From Leptospiraceae bacterium (lineage in GTDB: Bacteria; Spirochaetota; Leptospiria; Leptospirales; Leptonemataceae), in contig BPKM01000001.1 in the NCBI GenBank assembly GCA_026005135.1, positions 930,001 through 994,000 of the forward strand: a stretch of 64,000 nucleotides of DNA, read 5' to 3'. Shown in pieces: positions 60,557 through 64,000 of this stretch; within the stretch, counting starts at the first letter, position 1, and every line of letters starts with the position of its first letter. Under the pieces are notes generated by a model. That model had not been told where the DNA came from and searched no databases. It saw nothing but the letters and a program-made list of their open reading frames with translations. The position numbers and the translations under genes are program-made.

Positions 60557-62563
60557 TTATTTGATTTTATTAAATTTTGAAAGTACTGGAAAACGAAACC
60601 AACCTCTTGGATCAACATTAAAAGAATCAATATGAAATGTTGTAGCAAATCGTTCTCTTTTCCATTGATTTATATGCCATAAATGAAAGAACTTATTTAC
60701 CATTTCTTTTATTTCTTCTTCATTATATTGCTGAATCAATTTTAAAAATTCAGAAAAATAAGGTAGTTTATAATATTTTTTAAAATTATTATTAGATTTA
60801 CGATAATTTATTAAGCGATTAAATATTTCTTCTGGCGATAATAACTCTTCGATTGCAAATCGTTCAATCATCGATAGAATAGGGTAGGGCATTAAATCTT
60901 TTTCATCTGTTTGTTCTTGATCAATTGGTCTTAATTCCGCAGAAGGTGGTTGCTTAAGAATTTTTTGTGCTGTTTCAACAGGTATTGTATATTCATCTTT
61001 ATATTTACCTATAAAATCTAAGAATTTTAATATAAAAGCTTTATCGATACCAGCAATAGGTGCAACCCCGCCAGATGTATCTCCATCCATAGTTGCATAT
61101 CCAACACTTGCTTCGCTTCTATTTGATGTTACAATTAAAATACTATTTGTTGTATTTGCTAAAAGCCAGGCTAAGGGATTTCTCATTCTTGCCTGAATAT
61201 TCTGTAAGGATATATCGTTATTTTCCCAGCTTAATTTGATTTTAGTTTCTTTTTCAAACAAATTTATACTTTCATCAATTAAATTCTGAATATTAATATT
61301 TATATGATGAGAATGTATTTCTTTTGCAAGTTCATTTGCTAATAGATAAGTTCTTTCTGTATTTTGATCTGTTTTTTGATAAATTGTATGTAATATCCTA
61401 TTGGAAAAATATTGTATTTGCTCTTCAATGGATTGTTGTTCTAAAATTTTTAAATCATTTTCTTCTATAATAAAATGAATCTTTTTTATAAAGTTTTTTA
61501 AACCTAATTCTATGATTCCTTTACGAATCATTTGATAAACTAAAATAGCACATAAAGAAGAATCTGCGCCACCTGATAATGAAATTGTATATCCTTTACT
61601 ATTTGTTTTTCTCATATAATCAAATAGAGCAAGTCTTTCTACATCTAAAAATTCTATAAATTCTATTGGATATTGATTTTCTAAATGATTTATCTTTGGA
61701 AATTCATTAATATATTCATATTCAATAATAGAATTATAATGATTACTAACTGCATTAGTTTCTCTTTCTAAATCTGTTTCGAAAATAGGTTTATTTAATC
61801 TATTAAATTTTTTAATCGGTAATAGAATTGAAGTATCAAAATCTTCTTTTCTATCCTTTCTTCTGGAATAAATTCTATCTCTTAAATTTCTTAGATCATT
61901 AAATTCCAAAGGAAAAGAGCGAATCATAATATCTTTAAAACTAAATCGTTCAATTTCAAATAATAATTCTCCATTTTTCGTTAAAATAAAACTACCATCA
62001 TAAATTGCTTTTCCAGATTCATTACCAAGTAAATTAACAGAAATATAATAACAATGATAATAGAAAGAAGTAGCTTTTGCTATATTTTTTCGAACCTCAT
62101 ATTTACCAAAACCAAAGTGAGAAGCCGCTGGGTTTAGTATTAAATCAATATCATGATCATAAAAATAAAATAAAGAAGGTCTATGGTTAATCCATGCATC
62201 TTCGCAAATTTCTATTCCAATTCTAACATCAAAAAAATCGATAATTCCCTGACCAAAATAAAATTCATACATTATATTATTTTCTTTTACTTCTATTTTT
62301 TTCCATATATCTTTATAGGGAGTAAACCAACGTTGCTCATAATGTATACCTTCTCCAGCTAAATAACTCTTAGGTATTAACGCTAAGAGTTCCCCTTCAA
62401 AGATGATTGCTATACAGTTATAAATATTACCGCGATAATAAAATGGTGTTCCAATACAAATTAACGTATTCGTTAATTTTTTACTTTCCTGAATAATTTT
62501 TATAAGATTTTGCCAGGATTGTTTTTTTCGTACTGGAAAATAAAAAACCATCTTCGCATCCAT
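60557..62563 (-). CDS. nadE: glutamine-dependent NAD+ synthetase, main part (N-terminus frameshifted)
   Basis: This converts deamido-NAD to NAD using glutamine-derived ammonia. The frame holds most of the glutaminase (nitrilase) domain, with the nucleophile Cys in GIEICEDAW, and the whole synthetase domain with the P-loop ISLSGGADSSLCAIL near residue 330 and SVGYATMDGDTSGG. The first roughly 65 residues with the catalytic Glu lie in the overlapping frame 62481-62714. The junction is an A7 run (T7 at 62522-62528 on the plus strand); removing one base gives FLFSSTKKQSWQNLIKII. The ATG at 62563 is thus not the natural start. The reconstructed gene spans 60557-62714 and encodes about 719 residues. 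Confidence 0.88.
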   Translation of the reverse strand: MDAKMVFYFPVRKKQSWQNLIKIIQESKKLTNTLICIGTPFYYRGNIYNCIAIIFEGELLALIPKSYLAGEGIHYEQRWFTPYKDIWKKIEVKENNIMYEFYFGQGIIDFFDVRIGIEICEDAWINHRPSLFYFYDHDIDLILNPAASHFGFGKYEVRKNIAKATSFYYHCYYISVNLLGNESGKAIYDGSFILTKNGELLFEIERFSFKDIMIRSFPLEFNDLRNLRDRIYSRRKDRKEDFDTSILLPIKKFNRLNKPIFETDLERETNAVSNHYNSIIEYEYINEFPKINHLENQYPIEFIEFLDVERLALFDYMRKTNSKGYTISLSGGADSSLCAILVYQMIRKGIIELGLKNFIKKIHFIIEENDLKILEQQSIEEQIQYFSNRILHTIYQKTDQNTERTYLLANELAKEIHSHHININIQNLIDESINLFEKETKIKLSWENNDISLQNIQARMRNPLAWLLANTTNSILIVTSNRSEASVGYATMDGDTSGGVAPIAGIDKAFILKFLDFIGKYKDEYTIPVETAQKILKQPPSAELRPIDQEQTDEKDLMPYPILSMIERFAIEELLSPEEIFNRLINYRKSNNNFKKYYKLPYFSEFLKLIQQYNEEEIKEMVNKFFHLWHINQWKRERFATTFHIDSFNVDPRGWFRFPVLSKFNKIK

Positions 62564-62714
62564 ATCCAGATAATACCAATTCTGGATATATTAATATATG
62601 TTTTTCTTTATTATCCTTAATTTTTTTATAATAATTTAAAGAATCTAAAATTCGATTTAAGTTTCCTTCCCAATCTAAAGCTGTTTGATTTATTGATATA
62701 CCAGTTAAAATCAT
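62481..62714 (-). CDS. nadE: glutamine-dependent NAD+ synthetase, N-terminal fragment (frameshifted)
   Basis: A 77-codon frame with the start of the nitrilase domain: ISINQTALDWEGNLNRI and LIYPELVLSGYGCEDGFLF, containing the conserved catalytic Glu in YPEL. After the A7 run it ends in aberrant residues. The ATG overlaps the purQ stop by 4 bases, showing it is the genuine nadE start. Confidence 0.75.
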   Translation of the reverse strand: MILTGISINQTALDWEGNLNRILDSLNYYKKIKDNKEKHILIYPELVLSGYGCEDGFLFSSTKKTILAKSYKNYSGK

Positions 62715-63373
62715 AAAAGAGAATCTAAAATAGTTTTTAGGATTATATATCCATCTGTTTTTCCATTAATAGGATCAGTAGCTCTTTCTGGGTGTGGCAT
62801 CATTCCAAGAATCCTTTTATTTTTGCTTAAAATACCAGCAATATTATTTACAGAACCATTTGGATTTTCTTTATAATAAAAGGCAATTCTTTGTTCATCC
62901 TGTAATTCTTTTAATGTATTATCATCAGCTCTATAATTTCCTTCCGTATGGGATACAGGAATATTATATACACCATCTAAGTGTTTAAAAAATTCACAAT
63001 TTCCTTTAATTAATGGAACATCTTTCGCAATATGCAACAAATTTATATTACGAATTAAAGCACCAGGAAGAAGTTTTGCCTCGCATAATATCTGAAAACC
63101 ATTACAGATACCAATTACAGGTTTATCCTTTTTAGTATGTTCAAAAAGAGATTGCATAGCTTTTGAAAAACGAGCAATTGCACCACATCGTAAATAATCT
63201 CCATAAGAAAATCCTCCAGGAATTACAATTAAATCAAATTCATTTTCGTTAAATGTATTATGATGCCATATAATTTTTGTTGGAATATTGAAAAATGTTT
63301 CCAGAATATATTGTATATCCCGATCACAATTTGAACCCGGAAATGTAATTACTCCAGCTTTTATTTTTTTCAT
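62711..63373 (-). CDS. purQ: phosphoribosylformylglycinamidine synthase glutaminase subunit
   Basis: PurQ hydrolyses glutamine to supply ammonia to PurL in purine synthesis. GVITFPGSNCDRD at the start, the nucleophile Cys in IGICNGFQIL near residue 96, and the His-x-Glu pair in MMPHPERATDP near residue 200 form the class I glutaminase triad. The length of 220 residues is typical of the small, separate PurQ that works with PurS. It follows purS by 12 bases and overlaps nadE by 4. purL is not in the window. Confidence 0.95.
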   Translation of the reverse strand: MKKIKAGVITFPGSNCDRDIQYILETFFNIPTKIIWHHNTFNENEFDLIVIPGGFSYGDYLRCGAIARFSKAMQSLFEHTKKDKPVIGICNGFQILCEAKLLPGALIRNINLLHIAKDVPLIKGNCEFFKHLDGVYNIPVSHTEGNYRADDNTLKELQDEQRIAFYYKENPNGSVNNIAGILSKNKRILGMMPHPERATDPINGKTDGYIILKTILDSLL

Positions 63374-63385
63374 AATTGATTCTAT

Positions 63386-63637
63386 TTAATTAATTTTATT
63401 GATTTCAAATGTATATACTTCAATAACATCGTTTACAAGTAATTTATCACAAATTTCTTTTACCATTTTTTCTATATCTTCATTATTATCAGGATCAATC
63501 CATAATTGAATATATTTTCCCATACGAACATTTTTTACTTTATTATAATTCATTTCATGTAATGCATGTAAAACAGCCTGTCCCTGAGGATCTAAAACAG
63601 ATTCTTTTAAAGTAATATAAACTTTTACTTCGTACAC
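63386..63637 (-). CDS. purS: phosphoribosylformylglycinamidine synthase subunit PurS
   Basis: PurS bridges PurQ and the small-type PurL in the FGAM synthase complex. The 83-residue protein has the family start VYITLKESVLDPQGQAVLHAL, then VRMGKYIQLW and CDKLLVNDVIEVYTFEI. It is the first gene of the purS-purQ-nadE unit. The upstream gap (63638-63760) separates it from a divergent metallo-hydrolase gene. Confidence 0.93.
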   Translation of the reverse strand: MYEVKVYITLKESVLDPQGQAVLHALHEMNYNKVKNVRMGKYIQLWIDPDNNEDIEKMVKEICDKLLVNDVIEVYTFEINKIN

Positions 63638-63664
63638 ATATCCTATTTTATTTTAATTCTTATA

Positions 63665-63748
63665 TTGACAATTATTTTCACTATTTATTATTTTTAAAAT
63701 AAGATGTAAAATTATATTATTTTTATTGCTTTTTTTTAATAGTATAAT
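63665..63748 (+). promoter_or_regulatory. promoter region of the metallo-hydrolase gene
   Basis: Two candidates point at the gene at 63761: TTGACA (63665-63670) with TATTAT (63686-63691, 15-base spacer), and a perfect TATAAT (63743-63748) without a clear -35 box, only 12 bases before the ATG. The second would give a very short leader, in keeping with other promoters in the window. Confidence 0.4.
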
Positions 63749-63760
63749 ATTTTGTATGTA

Positions 63761-64000
63761 ATGGAAACCATACAAATTGATTCCATCAAAATTATTGATG
63801 GACATTATGTAAGAGAGGGATTAGCCTGCTGTTATTTAATGATAGATAATAATAAAGGTATTATAATTGAAACAAATACAAATCATTCCATACCTTATAT
63901 TTTAAGAGAAATTGAAAAATCTCAACTAAAACCAGAAGATATAGAATATATAATTATTACTCATGTTCATTTAGATCATGCTGGTGGAGCTGGAAAATTA
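63761..64000 (+). CDS. metallo-beta-lactamase-fold hydrolase, N-terminal part (runs off the window)
   Basis: Eighty codons from the ATG at 63761 to the window edge. After a strand-rich start (DSIKIIDGHY, ACCYLMIDNNKGIIIET) comes the zinc-binding HVHLDHAGG in IIITHVHLDHAGGAG near residues 66-78, the H-x-H-x-D-H signature of the metallo-beta-lactamase superfamily. The subfamily (glyoxalase II-like or other) cannot be told from this part. No Shine-Dalgarno precedes the start. Confidence 0.85.
   Translation, partial: METIQIDSIKIIDGHYVREGLACCYLMIDNNKGIIIETNTNHSIPYILREIEKSQLKPEDIEYIIITHVHLDHAGGAGKL

Overview
The window is a strongly AT-rich bacterial chromosome segment (by eye roughly a quarter G+C). 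It uses the standard bacterial code with TGA as a stop, and genes are tightly packed with frequent 4-bp ATGA overlaps. Several features fit a diderm, motile, spirochaete-like bacterium, perhaps near Leptospirales: lipoprotein signal peptides, beta-barrel-like outer-membrane proteins, an RND pump, a full chemotaxis operon, a MurE with the diaminopimelate-type DNPR motif, and a 1480-residue NAD-glutamate dehydrogenase. This placement is inference; no rRNA or tRNA gene was seen.

Layout. 1-2.0 kb: the end of a Kazal-type inhibitor protein, two lipoproteins and leuD. 2.0-10.4 kb, minus strand: one long unit reading STAS, cheA, cheW, cheB, cheR, cheY, a degenerate receiver/histidine-kinase protein, phoH and ybeY. 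10.5-12.1 kb: a divergent PAS-containing chemoreceptor. 12.1-15.4 kb: a compact five-gene operon encoding a zinc-binding/OB-like protein, a ubiquitin-like protein, an E2-like protein, an E1-like adenylating enzyme and a JAMM peptidase, closed by a perfect palindromic terminator. This bacterial ubiquitin-like conjugation system is the most exciting part of the window. 15.4-27.3 kb: housekeeping and uncharacterised genes (serA split by a frameshift, an esterase, a VapBC-like pair, a large cNMP-domain-like protein, a PLP-homeostasis protein, sppA, surE, a TPR protein). 27.3-29.6 kb: four tandem copies of a Uma2-family nuclease gene, the first intact and the other three frameshifted within the same short variable segment. 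29.8-34.1 kb: an RND transporter and an outer-membrane-like protein.

34.1-39.7 kb: a FadR-like regulator, with a 12-bp inverted repeat over its probable transcription start, followed by an alkyl-DHAP-synthase-like flavoprotein, a GlpD-like dehydrogenase and an FGGY kinase. Together these look like a glycerol-phosphate/ether-lipid module. 39.7-45.5 kb: a barrel-like protein, a cyclopropane-fatty-acid-synthase-like enzyme coupled to a geranylgeranyl-reductase-like flavoprotein, murE and tlyA. 45.5-64 kb: NAD-glutamate dehydrogenase, a STAS protein, a ferritin-like protein, lgt, then aroE-folC-pepP (folC frameshifted), small envelope proteins, a stand-alone FliG-C-like protein, glycogen phosphorylase, purS-purQ-nadE (nadE frameshifted) and the start of a metallo-beta-lactamase-fold protein.

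Two window-wide themes stand out. Several genes have a sigma-70-type promoter placed so that transcription should begin at, or within a couple of bases of, the start codon, although Shine-Dalgarno starts are common elsewhere. Three normally important genes (serA, folC, nadE) each carry a single +1 frameshift, two of them at a run of seven A. No CRISPR array, insertion sequence, rRNA or tRNA was found, and no gene-free stretch exceeds about 300 bases.
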